DNA of 54,688 bases from assembly GCA_009873655.1 (NCBI GenBank), contig WAIB01000005.1, positions 1-54,688 on the forward strand, written 5' to 3'. The DNA comes from Nitrospinota bacterium (GTDB lineage Bacteria; Nitrospinota; Nitrospinia; Nitrospinales; VA-1). The notes beneath the pieces are model-generated. The model searched no databases. It was given only the letters and a program-made list of their open reading frames with translations, and was not told where the DNA came from. The position numbers and the translations under genes are program-made. Positions 35,337 to 45,300 of this stretch are shown here, in pieces; the first letter of the stretch is position 1, and every line of letters starts with the position of its first letter.

Positions 35337-37610
35337 CTAACTCAAACCTGCTTTTCGCCGCATCCACCAATCGAGAAATAAAAATCCGGCTACCAACCCA
35401 TAGGCCCACCAATTATCCCAAAGGGAAAAAGACCGGCTGTGACTTTTAGTTTTTATTTTCGGGTTATCAAATTGAAGCCCGCTTAAATCGTTGGTACCAT
35501 TTAACAAAAAATATTTCCCCCCGGAAATTTCGGCAATTTTTTTCAAAACAAAATCATTAGCCAATGGCTTCTCGAACTCCGCATTGTCTTTCAAGACACT
35601 GAACATGACCTCTTCCTGCAGGCCACCTATTTCCAGTCTGGCCTTAAAAAAACCCGCTTTATCAGGAAGGAAAGAAAAAGTCTGCTCTCCCTGTTCGTCC
35701 GTTGTTATTTCTTTGGCAATGATTTCTTCTTTGCGAGAAGAGATCGTCAATCTGCCTGTGACCCCTGATGCGGGCTGATAGTTTTTTTGCAACAACTTCA
35801 ATTTAATTAAAACCTGTTGTTCTTCCTGGTATCGGTCTTTATCCGACTCTAATTGCAATCGACGGGTTTGAGGCTCGGCAATCAGCCAGTCAATCGCATT
35901 ATTCCAGAACCGGTGAAAATACCTGCTGCCGCCCTCTTTCCGAAATCTCCAGTTCCAGACAGAATCTGTCGCCAGCAATGCCGTTCTTCCCTTGCCAAAC
36001 TCCCCTGCGACAATAATAGGAGCGGGAGAGGAGGATCCATTTCCAAATTCCGCGAGGACATACGCATCTTTCCTGGCAACCAGCCCCAAATTCGCTCCCT
36101 GCAAGGGAGGTAATGCCGCTAACACTTCACGGTTCAACTGCAAATCTTTTTCCAGGCGTAAAATCGGGTGATTGAAAAGTTCTTCATTGATTTTAGGGTG
36201 GAACTCCTGATCTATAAACCAACTGTCGGTTTCTTTAAAACTTACCGGTAAAATATCTTCTATTGGAGTCCGGGAATAGCTTCCTCCCTGGAAAGAAAGC
36301 TCACCGCCGACCATTAGAAATGACCCGCCTTTTTCAACATATTTTCGGATATTCAACAGATATTTTTTATCTATGAAAGGTTCGAATTTAAAATTCTGGA
36401 AAATTATCAGGTCGAATGAGCTCAGGTAATCATCGAACAAAAGGTTGGAGGGGAAAGGTATCAGGCTGAGCTCGGAAGTAGGCGCAGCGACATCATCCCC
36501 GAGACTGCGCAAAATGAAAAAAGAAAGAAGGTCTACTCTCGGATTATTCGCCAATACTTCGCGCAGATAACGCGAGTCCCAGGATGGACGGCCATTTAAA
36601 TGCAGAATACGCACCCTGTCCCGCGCAATATCAATTTCGAATTCCTTTTGGTTGTTCGATAATATGGATTCCTCCGCAAAACGCGGTAAATTCAGCGTAT
36701 AAATTCGCTTGCCCATTTTGCGGGGAGTGAATTGCAAATCCACCTTATAGTATTTTTTATCGTTTCTAATCTCAATTATCCTGGAAACCAGAATACGATC
36801 ACCTTCCTTCAGAACCAACGGGACATTACGGTTTCCCATGGCAGAGGAAAAAACCATCACCGACAAATGCACAGGTTGTTGAACGAAACCAAAATCTGAA
36901 ACAGAAATAGATTCCAACGCCAGGTCTTTGAACCGGTCATTGCTTCCCGCCTGAAAAGTGTATACGGGCGCATTGATTCTTGCTAAGGACTTTAAGATTC
37001 CCTCGGATATTTTTTTCGGCTCCTCGGTAAGGTCCGCCCCATCTGAAAAAAGCAAAACACCCTGAAGCGGCTTATTCTCATAACTTCTTTCCAGCTCATT
37101 GAGGACACGACTTAAATCTGTAAAGGGACGATCAGGACGATAGTTTTCCAGATGGGAGCCTGTTTTTTTTATCTCATCTGAAACAAAATAAGTGTCCACA
37201 TTGAATTTGCTATTCAGCTGTTCCAGATATTTTTCATTAAACTCCAGGGTATTTTTTACAAGATCAATTCTTGGGGATTCCCCAGGAAACGTTTTAATAG
37301 AGAGGCTTTTGCTGTTATCCAACAACACAGCGATATGGTTCTTCAAGGAATGGCTCTTTTTAAACTCCAGTTCCGGCCGCAATAAAACTATGAGCAGAAA
37401 AGAGAAAGCCATTATCCGGAGAAAGAAAATAAAAACCTTTTTAGGCCTGGAACCAATTCTTCTCAAGCTGGTCCAGAAAAACCATAGTGCAAGGGGGATT
37501 ATCAACCCGAGAGAAACGGAAATCAGCCAGGGGTCTTCCGGAGCCCAGTTGAGTTGCCACTGGTCATATTCCATGGGATTGATCCCAAAAATTTTTGCCA
37601 AGAAATTCAT
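35337..37610 (-). CDS. VWA and glutamine-amidotransferase-like membrane protein
   Basis: The 757-residue protein has two N-terminal membrane helices (about residues 28-48 and 60-80) and one C-terminal helix (WWAYGLVAGFLFLDWWM). Between them are a von Willebrand A domain and a class I amidotransferase-like fold. The VWA domain has a complete metal site: DNSKS, the Thr of PFTDLSRVL, and LFSDGAD. The second fold includes RVRILHLNGRPSWDSRYLRE and VEKGGSFLMVGGELSFQGG, with no catalytic Cys recognised. Such proteins usually sit with MoxR ATPase, DUF58 and DUF4159 genes. Only the DUF4159 partner is here, overlapping by 4 bp. The large soluble part probably faces the periplasm. Confidence 0.78.
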   Translation of the reverse strand: MNFLAKIFGINPMEYDQWQLNWAPEDPWLISVSLGLIIPLALWFFWTSLRRIGSRPKKVFIFFLRIMAFSFLLIVLLRPELEFKKSHSLKNHIAVLLDNSKSLSIKTFPGESPRIDLVKNTLEFNEKYLEQLNSKFNVDTYFVSDEIKKTGSHLENYRPDRPFTDLSRVLNELERSYENKPLQGVLLFSDGADLTEEPKKISEGILKSLARINAPVYTFQAGSNDRFKDLALESISVSDFGFVQQPVHLSVMVFSSAMGNRNVPLVLKEGDRILVSRIIEIRNDKKYYKVDLQFTPRKMGKRIYTLNLPRFAEESILSNNQKEFEIDIARDRVRILHLNGRPSWDSRYLREVLANNPRVDLLSFFILRSLGDDVAAPTSELSLIPFPSNLLFDDYLSSFDLIIFQNFKFEPFIDKKYLLNIRKYVEKGGSFLMVGGELSFQGGSYSRTPIEDILPVSFKETDSWFIDQEFHPKINEELFNHPILRLEKDLQLNREVLAALPPLQGANLGLVARKDAYVLAEFGNGSSSPAPIIVAGEFGKGRTALLATDSVWNWRFRKEGGSRYFHRFWNNAIDWLIAEPQTRRLQLESDKDRYQEEQQVLIKLKLLQKNYQPASGVTGRLTISSRKEEIIAKEITTDEQGEQTFSFLPDKAGFFKARLEIGGLQEEVMFSVLKDNAEFEKPLANDFVLKKIAEISGGKYFLLNGTNDLSGLQFDNPKIKTKSHSRSFSLWDNWWAYGLVAGFLFLDWWMRRKAGLS

Positions 37611-38365
37611 GGGGACTGGTACCTGCGGAGGCGTTCGAGGATGATAGGCAAATGCACCATGTCTTTTTTATAGTCGAGGGTTAAGGCATATAAAATGATA
37701 TTAATTCCAAGTCGTATGGAAAGCTGTCTTTGGCGGTATCCCCCGGCTATGACATCATAATTCCAATCCCCTAATTTATTGCGCGACCAGGCACCTGCCT
37801 GGTCATTGGCCGAGTACATAAGAACAGTTCTTCCCTTCAGGGTAATACCTTCCAAATAGGATTGAATAATCGCCCTTCCAGAAACCGTATTCAGCAAATA
37901 AAATGAGCGGAATACCGAGTGGTCTCGAGGGATATTTCTCAAAGGAGTTTGAGGAAAAAGCCTTTTTGTCATTCTTCGAACCGAACGATCGAACCCTGAT
38001 TCAGATTCGGCGGAATTATCGTCAATAAAAAGGAAACCCCCGTAACTCAAATATTCCCGCAAAGTTTTTATATCTTTATCCGGGAAAGGCTCGAAAGGTT
38101 CATCACCGCCCAAATAAATGAAGGGATGCTTGAACAGTTTCGGATCGGAAAGCTTTAATTCAATGGGTTCGCGGTTGACTTCAACGGAAGTTCGGCGCGC
38201 GATCTGGGAAAGCAGGCTCCTCAATCCTTCAGGTCGGGCATTGTCATTCCCGCCTTTATAAATTATTCGCGGAAGGGTCAGGTCAGAATAACCTGCCGCT
38301 ACCGGCGCCGCCCCGACGAACAATAATTGAGCCGCAAAAATAAAAATGGAGAAATGATTTCGCAT
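37607..38365 (-). CDS. DUF4159 domain protein, exported
   Basis: From the ATG at 38365, which has AAGGGG just upstream, the 252-residue protein has a signal peptide (MRNHFSIFIFAAQLLFVGAA) and a single DUF4159 domain. That domain has an amidotransferase-like layout: PFIYLGGDEPFEPFPDKDI, LREYLSYGGFLFIDDNSAE, and YSANDQAGAWSRN. A longer upstream reading to 38443 lacks a signal-peptide-compatible start. It overlaps the VWA gene by 4 bp, and the pair probably acts as one envelope complex of unknown role. Confidence 0.8.
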   Translation of the reverse strand: MRNHFSIFIFAAQLLFVGAAPVAAGYSDLTLPRIIYKGGNDNARPEGLRSLLSQIARRTSVEVNREPIELKLSDPKLFKHPFIYLGGDEPFEPFPDKDIKTLREYLSYGGFLFIDDNSAESESGFDRSVRRMTKRLFPQTPLRNIPRDHSVFRSFYLLNTVSGRAIIQSYLEGITLKGRTVLMYSANDQAGAWSRNKLGDWNYDVIAGGYRQRQLSIRLGINIILYALTLDYKKDMVHLPIILERLRRYQSP

Positions 38366-38474
38366 CCCCTTGAGTTTAAAACAGGAAGGGGGGTATAGCA
38401 ATGGAACAAAATGAATTTTCCGGGTGCACGCAAGTGGCTGCATGAGGTAAACTTGGACTTTTATAAACTTTTAA

Positions 38475-39557
38475 ATGATTAAACCCATGCCTCGAACCGT
38501 CTTACTCAATCCCGGTCCCGTTAATATTACTGACAAAGTACGCAAGGCCATGGCTTTACCCGACCTTTGCCATCGAGAAAAAGAATTTGCAGATTTAATG
38601 TTTTCCATCCGGTCCAAGTTACTTCAGGCCTTTAAAATTGAAGAAACTTTTACCTCGGTTTTGGTTTCCGGGTCAGGAACAGCGGCCCTTGAGATGGCAG
38701 TTTCATCCTCTTTAACACCGGGACGTTCCATGCTCGTCATTGAAAATGGAGTTTATGGCGAGCGCATTGGAAAAATTTGCGATGTTTATAATTTGGATCG
38801 CCACACGATTCATCTTGAGTGGGGGACGCCCCCAAACCTCGAAGATATCGAAAATATTTTAAAAAAACAAAGTGATATTGAAGTGGTTTCCCTGGTTCAC
38901 CACGAAACCACCACCGGGCTGCTCAATCCATTAAAAGGAATCGGGGAACTCGCAAAGAAGTATGGAAAAATTTTTCTGGTCGACTGCATCAGCAGTCTTG
39001 CAGGGGATGAAGTCGATTTTGCTTCGATCGACCTGGCAGTGGGAACCGCCAACAAATGTCTGCAAGGAGTACCGGGGGTTTCTTTCGTTCTCACCCGAAA
39101 AAAAGATCTGGATCGGCTCGGCAAAATTCCCTCCCGAACTCTTTATTTTGATTTAACGGGCTACCATAAAGCCCAGGAGAAAGGAGGACTGCTCTTCACG
39201 CCTGCCATTCCGGCACACTATGCCCTGGATGTCGCACTCGATGAACTGATTGAAGAAACGGTTTCGGGCAGAATCGACCGGTATGCGAAAGCCGCAAATT
39301 TCCTGCGAGAGGGTTTCAAAAATCTCAATCTGGAGTTTTTGGTTCCTGAGGGCTGGAGAAGCAATTGTCTGACGGGTTTAAAATTACCGAAGGGGACCGG
39401 CTACGAAAAACTGCACAAGGAGTTAAAAGCAAACGGTTTTGTAATTTATGCAGGCCAGGGTAACCTGAGTGACAGCATATTTCGAATTGCCAATATGGGT
39501 GATATTCATCCAGAAGAGTACCAGCGTTTTTTAAAGGTACTGGGTTCTGTCTGCTAA
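38475..39557 (+). CDS. PhnW-like class V aminotransferase
   Basis: The 360-residue PLP enzyme most resembles 2-aminoethylphosphonate:pyruvate transaminase. It shows LLNPGPVNITDKVR, LCHREKEF, VSGSGTAALEMAVSS, HHETTTGLLNP and the Schiff-base Lys194 in GTANKCLQGVPG. The family also includes alanine-glyoxylate and serine-pyruvate transaminases. No phosphonate genes (phnX, phnA, phnJ) are nearby, so the substrate is uncertain. It diverges from the DUF4159 gene with 109 bp between. Confidence 0.82.
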   Translation: MIKPMPRTVLLNPGPVNITDKVRKAMALPDLCHREKEFADLMFSIRSKLLQAFKIEETFTSVLVSGSGTAALEMAVSSSLTPGRSMLVIENGVYGERIGKICDVYNLDRHTIHLEWGTPPNLEDIENILKKQSDIEVVSLVHHETTTGLLNPLKGIGELAKKYGKIFLVDCISSLAGDEVDFASIDLAVGTANKCLQGVPGVSFVLTRKKDLDRLGKIPSRTLYFDLTGYHKAQEKGGLLFTPAIPAHYALDVALDELIEETVSGRIDRYAKAANFLREGFKNLNLEFLVPEGWRSNCLTGLKLPKGTGYEKLHKELKANGFVIYAGQGNLSDSIFRIANMGDIHPEEYQRFLKVLGSVC

Positions 39558-39686
39558 TTCTTTTTTTTCAAAAATCCATCCACATAACTGTTTATCTGGA
39601 GCAATTGATTTGCTGGGTTAAAATATTCAAACACTTACAATAAGAAACCATCCTTACCGATTAATTTTAAAAGGGCCTGATTCAGG

Positions 39687-39824
39687 ATGCGAAATCTTTC
39701 CATTAAACTCAAAGTTTATATAAGCTTTGCCCTTTTATTCCTGGTAGCTCTGATCGCCGCTTTTTTAACCTTCTGGTTCCAGAAAAACGCAGAAGAAGAT
39801 GCTCGAATAATGTGCCCTGCTTAA
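39687..39824 (+). pseudogene. Truncated N-terminus of a chemoreceptor or sensor kinase
   Basis: A 45-codon frame with AGG just before its ATG reads MRNLSIKLKVYISFALLFLV and continues through one transmembrane helix to NAEEDARIMCPA and a stop. This is the typical start of methyl-accepting chemotaxis proteins and sensor kinases. No periplasmic, HAMP or signalling domain follows in any frame seen. I take it as a remnant of a longer gene, although a real one-helix peptide cannot be excluded. Confidence 0.55.
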
Positions 39825-40009
39825 TTTCCTCCCTGGTCATTTTCTACTTCGACTTCCATTGTATTTTCTAAAGCGCGACCGCCCCTTAGCATCCATGGTT
39901 CCCGTACATACTTGGGGCCTTTATTTTTACCAAATTTTTTCAGCTCCTCTTTACTTTCATCAAGAAAACTCTTGAAATCCTCTTTTGATCTCTTATTTCT
40001 TTTGGTCAT
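39821..40009 (-). CDS. Small charged hypothetical protein, 62 residues
   Basis: The ATG at 40009 has AGGA ten bases upstream. The protein is rich in Lys, Arg and Glu, starts MTKRNKRSKEDFKSFLDESK, and ends with an acidic tail. It has no membrane segment. Its 3' end overlaps the stop of the receptor remnant by 4 bp. I do not recognise it; the good ribosome site and protein-like composition argue that it is real. Confidence 0.55.
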   Translation of the reverse strand: MTKRNKRSKEDFKSFLDESKEELKKFGKNKGPKYVREPWMLRGGRALENTMEVEVENDQGGN

Positions 40010-40419
40010 TTTAAAATCCTTTGCCCGTTTATCTCAGATCATCCGAAGCAAACCCATATCTTAAAGCTCCCCAAACCAATCCAGTTAACCCTAACACAAG
40101 CTTATAGTCAACAGCTTACTTATTTTAAATTCTTAGTAGAATTGACAACTCCAGGCATTGAAAGGAGTGTCTTTTAACAAGCAAATATTAAATCTTTAGT
40201 TAAGGTGGTACCAACTGGGCTTACATTAAAAGGAAAATGACACTTTATAGAGGATCCTGTCTTTCATTTTCCAATAAGACAGCTCGGACTAGATCCAATG
40301 GATTTTTCTGCTATACTGCGCCTTCTTATGGTCAATATTGGTGTGGGTAGCCTCCCAAATCAGGCCTCGTTTTCTCTTTTACCTGGAATTTTGGTTTTCT
40401 TATTTCTTCCTGAACAAAC
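40010..40419. other. Intergenic leader region of the ABC-F gene
   Basis: The 410 bp contain no recognised gene. An inverted repeat pairs GGAAAATGA (40232-40240) with TCATTTTCC (40264-40272). A 37-codon frame (40237-40350) starts within the first arm, three bases after AGGA, and ends 69 bp before the ABC-F start. A TTGACA at 40143 has no -10 partner. The layout resembles translated leaders of some ABC-F genes, but this is inference. Confidence 0.35.
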
Positions 40420-42006
40420 ATGATTGCAGCCAGTAACCTGGAAAAATCTTTTGGGCCCCAGGTCCTGTTTGACAAAGTTTCATTTCTCATCAATCCCAGA
40501 GAAAGAATCGGACTGGTGGGAAAGAACGGTACGGGCAAATCAACCCTGTTCAAAATGATCCTGGGAAACGAAAGATATGATTCAGGCACCCTGTCGATGC
40601 CGAAGGGTTACCGAATCGGTACTTTGGAGCAACATATCCATTTCACCCAACCGACTGTTCTTAAAGAATGCATTCAGGCTTTGCCGGTGGAAAAACAATG
40701 GGACCATTACAAGGCGGAAATAATTCTTTCCGGTTTGGGTTTTTCAGAGCAGGATTTTCAAAAAGATCCCGCCACCTTCAGCGGGGGTTTTCAGGTTCGC
40801 ATTAATTTATGCAAAGCGTTACTTGCGGACCCCAATATGCTGTTGCTCGATGAACCAACCAACTATCTCGACATTCTCTCGCTCCGATGGCTCAAGGAAT
40901 ATCTCAACAAATGGCCCGGTGAAATGATCCTGATCACTCATGACCGCGATTTCATGGACAAGGTCACCACACACACCCTGGGATTACATCGCAAACAGGC
41001 CAGGAAAGTTAAAGGAGACACGATTAAATTCTATGAGCTTATCATGCAGGAAGAAGAAACCTATGAACAAACTCGAAAAAACCTGGAAAACAAGCGCAAG
41101 GAAATGCAAAGCCTGATTGACCGGTTTCGCGCCAAAGCTTCCAAAGCGTCCATGGCCCAGTCACGGCTGAAAATGATGGAAAAAATGGGAACCATGGAAA
41201 AACTCAGTACGGAGAAAAATCTAGGGTTCCGGTTCAACCACCTCCCCTGCCCTGGAAAAAAAATAATGAACATCAAAAACCTTTCTTTTTCTTACACGGG
41301 AAAACCGGATGAAAATATTTTTTCCGATCTCTCTTTTTCCATTGGCAGAAAAGACCGGATAGGAATTATAGGTGCCAACGGCAAAGGGAAATCGACTTTA
41401 TTGAACTGTCTGGCCGGGGAATTGACTCCCACAAAAGGGGAAATCATTCCACATCCTTCAACAAGTCTCGGTCATTTCGGTCAAACCAATATCGACCGAC
41501 TCGAATCCCGAAACCAGGTTCTTCAAGAGATTCTCCGTTCCAACCCGAACCTTTCAATGACAGCAGCTCACAGCATATGCGGCGCCATGATGTTTGAGGG
41601 TGATATGGCAAAAAAAAAGGTGGAGGTGCTTTCCGGGGGAGAAAGAAGCCGGGTATTACTTGGGAAAATTATCTCCCATCCGACAAACCTTCTATTGCTG
41701 GATGAGCCTTCTCATCATCTCGATGTAGAATCAATTGAATGCCTGATTGAAGAATTGAGCGATTACCAAGGCGCTCTGGTAATCGTCACCCATTCCGAAC
41801 TCATCCTTAAAACTCTGGCTGAAAATTTAATCATTTTTCACCGGGGTCGAGCTGAATATTTTCATGGGGGCTACGAGGAATTCCTCGAAAAAGTGGGCTG
41901 GGAAGGAGAGCCGATATCTGAAAAAAAAGTAAAACCAAAAATGAGTAAAAAAGAAGCACGAAAATTGCGCGCGCTGGAACGCCAAAAAGCCCAGACAAAG
42001 GGCTGA
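40420..42006 (+). CDS. ABC-F family ATPase
   Basis: ABC-F proteins bind the ribosome and relieve stalling or confer antibiotic protection; they lack membrane domains. The 528-residue protein has two nucleotide-binding domains. Domain 1 has Walker A GKNGTGKST near residue 35, signature FSGGFQ and Walker B LLLLDEPTNYLD. Domain 2 has GANGKGKST, LSGGERSR and LLLLDEPSHHLD. The linker between them is basic and helical (NLENKRKEMQSLIDRFRAKA). Its C-terminal tail is Lys-rich (MSKKEARKLRALERQKAQ). The usual TNHLD box reads SHHLD in domain 2. It is closest in style to Uup/YbiT; the exact subgroup is not assigned. Confidence 0.9.
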   Translation: MIAASNLEKSFGPQVLFDKVSFLINPRERIGLVGKNGTGKSTLFKMILGNERYDSGTLSMPKGYRIGTLEQHIHFTQPTVLKECIQALPVEKQWDHYKAEIILSGLGFSEQDFQKDPATFSGGFQVRINLCKALLADPNMLLLDEPTNYLDILSLRWLKEYLNKWPGEMILITHDRDFMDKVTTHTLGLHRKQARKVKGDTIKFYELIMQEEETYEQTRKNLENKRKEMQSLIDRFRAKASKASMAQSRLKMMEKMGTMEKLSTEKNLGFRFNHLPCPGKKIMNIKNLSFSYTGKPDENIFSDLSFSIGRKDRIGIIGANGKGKSTLLNCLAGELTPTKGEIIPHPSTSLGHFGQTNIDRLESRNQVLQEILRSNPNLSMTAAHSICGAMMFEGDMAKKKVEVLSGGERSRVLLGKIISHPTNLLLLDEPSHHLDVESIECLIEELSDYQGALVIVTHSELILKTLAENLIIFHRGRAEYFHGGYEEFLEKVGWEGEPISEKKVKPKMSKKEARKLRALERQKAQTKG

Positions 42007-42030
42007 CCTCACCCCTCCGTTTATTCCTGC

Positions 42031-42054
42031 CGGGATAAAATTTGCCCGTTTTTT
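42031..42054 (+). terminator. Weak rho-independent terminator after the ABC-F gene
   Basis: CGGG and CCCG pair across a 10-nt loop and are followed directly by six T. The four-pair stem is short, so termination may be partial. Confidence 0.35.
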
Positions 42055-42092
42055 CATAGGCTTCCTGTGGCAAATTCGCACCCCGCACCCTA

Positions 42093-42106
42093 TCTTAATA
42101 TTAAGA
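42093..42106. repeat. Perfect 14-bp palindrome upstream of a small gene
   Basis: TCTTAATATTAAGA is a perfect inverted repeat 40 bp before the ATG of the 69-residue protein at 42147. It may be an operator; its AT content makes chance possible. Confidence 0.4.
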
Positions 42107-42146
42107 AATCAAAGTTTCTATCCTGGACTGAAAGGAGGCACATACC

Positions 42147-42356
42147 ATGTTGTTTCCAGTTACAGTTTACGGCGCAAACGGAAAAGTAAAAGAGTTCATA
42201 TCCAAAGAGATGCTGCACAAGCGACACTGGGAGATATTTCGAAAAAATGAGGAAAAACACACTTTTCACGGACCGGGAAAACAAACCGTTACAAGAGAAC
42301 TTAAGGCGAAATTGGATTTGGAATTTCCCCCGGGATCTTTGAGCAATAACAACTGA
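42147..42356 (+). CDS. Small hypothetical protein, 69 residues
   Basis: An optimal ribosome site (AAAGGAGG) lies nine bases before the ATG. The product starts MLFPVTVYGANGKVKEFISK, is basic with several His, and has a Pro/Gly/Ser-rich end. It has no membrane helix or signal peptide. I do not recognise a family. It converges on the giant TPR-CHAT gene, whose stop is 6 bp away. Confidence 0.68.
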   Translation: MLFPVTVYGANGKVKEFISKEMLHKRHWEIFRKNEEKHTFHGPGKQTVTRELKAKLDLEFPPGSLSNNN

Positions 42357-42362
42357 GCCTTT

Positions 42363-45300
42363 TTACCGATAATCGCCGGTTAAGTTGAACCCGGCCCAGT
42401 AGGATGGATGGGGATAAAGCCTTTTTACCAGGAGTTGCGCCTGGCGCAGGCTCTCGGCTTTATCCTTTTTTCCATAGTTACGGTAAAAATGTTTGATCAG
42501 GACCGCCGTTGAAATATCGCTCACCCGCCAGAGCGAAGATAATATGGAATGCGTCCCGGCATAAATAAACGCGCGATTGAGCCCCACCAGTTCATCGCCT
42601 CCAACCAGGTCTCCAAGACCTGTCTGGCAGGCACTGAGGGTCACAATATCGGCCTTAATATTAAGCCCGAAAACTTCGTTGACTTCAAAGTTCCCATCGT
42701 CACTTTTATCACGCGTTAATTTCAAAGAAGAAAACAAGGGGTTGATCGGATCAAATTCACCGTGCGATGCAACATGAATGACCTGATAACCTCCGATATT
42801 TTTCTTCAACCAGCTTTCGGTTGCATTTTCCCGGGTCAAAACATCTATCTTCGGGAAATCCCATTTAATAGCATTGGCTTCCATTTCCGCTAATGGAAGA
42901 TCGTAGTTCATATCACCGAGATCCGGGTTTCCCAATGCAAGGACCTTGATGTCTCGACTCCGCTCTATTATTTGCTTGAAGGTGAACTGCATTACCGATG
43001 CGCTGGGAGAATAAAACAGAGGATGACGTTCAAACAGATAACTTTCTTCATCCTTTAAAGATGAAAACGAAATATAGTGGAGGTGGCCATGCGGAACAAT
43101 TCCTAAAATACGCTTATCCTTAATAAATGCTTCGACGGGTTTTACCAGTAAAGCATGCAAACGCCTGGATTGTTCTTCCACAGGCGCCAACTTCTGAATC
43201 CGGCCCCGATAATCCGCAATCAGTTCATTCAGGTCATTTTCGTCAACGGGCACACGGATGGAATCTATTTTTCCTTTTTTCACTATCCAGGCAACCAGCT
43301 CCTTCTTTGTCACCAGGTATTCCACCAACGCTACATTATCTTCAAGAAGGCCGTACAACTGTTTTAATGTTATGGCATCAACAGTAATGAAATTAGAAAT
43401 TTCAGGACTTTGTTCTTTAGCCTCAATCAGCAAATTCTGGTATGACCGTCTTGCCTCCACCAGTTTTTGTGAAAGTTCTTTAGCCTCTTCTTCTTTTTCG
43501 TCTGCCCGGGCCGCAGCAAAGGATTCTTCTATTTCACGAATTAATATTTTTTGCCCGGTCAACGCATCATATAGTTTTTGACTGACATCATTTTTCAAAC
43601 TGATTTTTTGATTGCCAAGCAGATCGATAAAACTTCTCGATTTCGCCCTCTCTGCATATTGAAAAGAATCTTCGATCTGGCCCATATCTAAAAGCAACAA
43701 TATCAGTTCTTTGTAAACATCCTGTTTATCGGTTAGAAAACCATTTTGAAATTCCTCGACCTTGATAGCGGCGCGCATGGCATCAACCGTTTTTACCGCA
43801 TCTTTATAAGCTTTTACCGCCGCATCATTTTGCTTCAATTGAACCAGAGCAAAACCCTTCCCCCGAAGCGCCCGCCAGCTCACTTCCTTAACATTGATTT
43901 TTGAGGATAAGGCGTGAGTCTTATCAAAATGCTGCAAGGCTTCCTCCCACTGCTTTCTTTCCAGGGCCAGGTGACCCAGCTCAAGCATGATCTTTACGAC
44001 ATTCGTTCTATCGCCAATTTCATTGCTGAAACCCATGGCCTGGTTAAAATGCCCAGCCGCCTCATCGAGTTTTCCCATGCGCATCAAGCTCATTCCCATA
44101 TTGCGATGGGTATACCCTTGTCCCCATTTCGTTTTGAGTTGTATGTCGCGCTCAAGGGCTTCTTTAAAAGACTCAATTGATTTTTCATACCGCTTCTCTT
44201 TTCTGTGCACCAGGCCAATATTGTTATAAGCCGATGCGATATCGATTGGGGAATGCATTTCGGTTGCCAGGTCCAGGCTCAGTTTTAAATTTTTCAAAGC
44301 TCTCTCCGGGTCATTCAACGTCCAGTGAATCAAACCAAGTGTGTTGTAGATAAAAGCCTGGCGTAACTTGTCATTGAGAGCCTTGGCAATTTCAAGTGAT
44401 TGTCGCTGGGCCCTGAAGGCGTTTTGATAATCGCCTTGAAACCAATGCGAGTTGGCCTGGTACAAAAATGATTTTGACAATCCCTCTTTAAAATTATTTT
44501 TTTCCGCAAGAACCTGTGCCCTGGAAAAATAGCCCAGGGATCGCTCAAAATTCCCCTCCTTCTCAGCAACCAGACCCAGGTCAAGAAGCAACTCAACCTG
44601 AAGTTCTTTCTGTTCCAGGTCTACAAACAAATCGTATGCTTTTGAAAAATATTTTTTCGCCTCTTTAAACTGATTTAGCCGCAGGCTGTAAATTTTTCCG
44701 ATCCTGCGGAGTTCCCGGCCGCGGTTTAGATCCTCACCTATTTCCTCATTTATTTTTTCCGAAGCCGTGAACGCTTTCAACGCGTTGGAATATTCTGCCG
44801 CGTTCTCTTCTACGATACCCAACTGGCTGTAGCTTTGGGCCAATCGATCGAGAATCTCATACTCTTCAAAAATGGCCAGGGCGGTTTTTAAATGTTTAAC
44901 CGACTGGGGAAATTTTTCAGCCAATGAATAAAGTAATCCGAGAAAATAATGGACATCGGCCAACTCTTCCGGGTCCTCTTCCTTTTCCGCAAACGGCAGA
45001 ACCTTTTTCTGGTAGTGAATAGACTTTTCAAAATCTCCAACCTTAAAAGCGGCCGTAGCGAGGGCCTTCAAAATGGTCTTTGCCTGAAAGTTTTCACCCA
45101 GGTCGGTTTTTTCAGGAACAAAAGGTGCCAGCACGAGGGCCTTCTCGAGAAAATTGATCGTTGAAATAAAATTTCCTGATTGTGAAGCAGCCGCTCCCTT
45201 TAGCACATTTGATTTAATATGACTGATTGCAAATTTCTGTTTCTCTGCCTCGTTCATACCCGGAAAACCATAGTACTGGTAACGGGCCCAATCCAGATTT

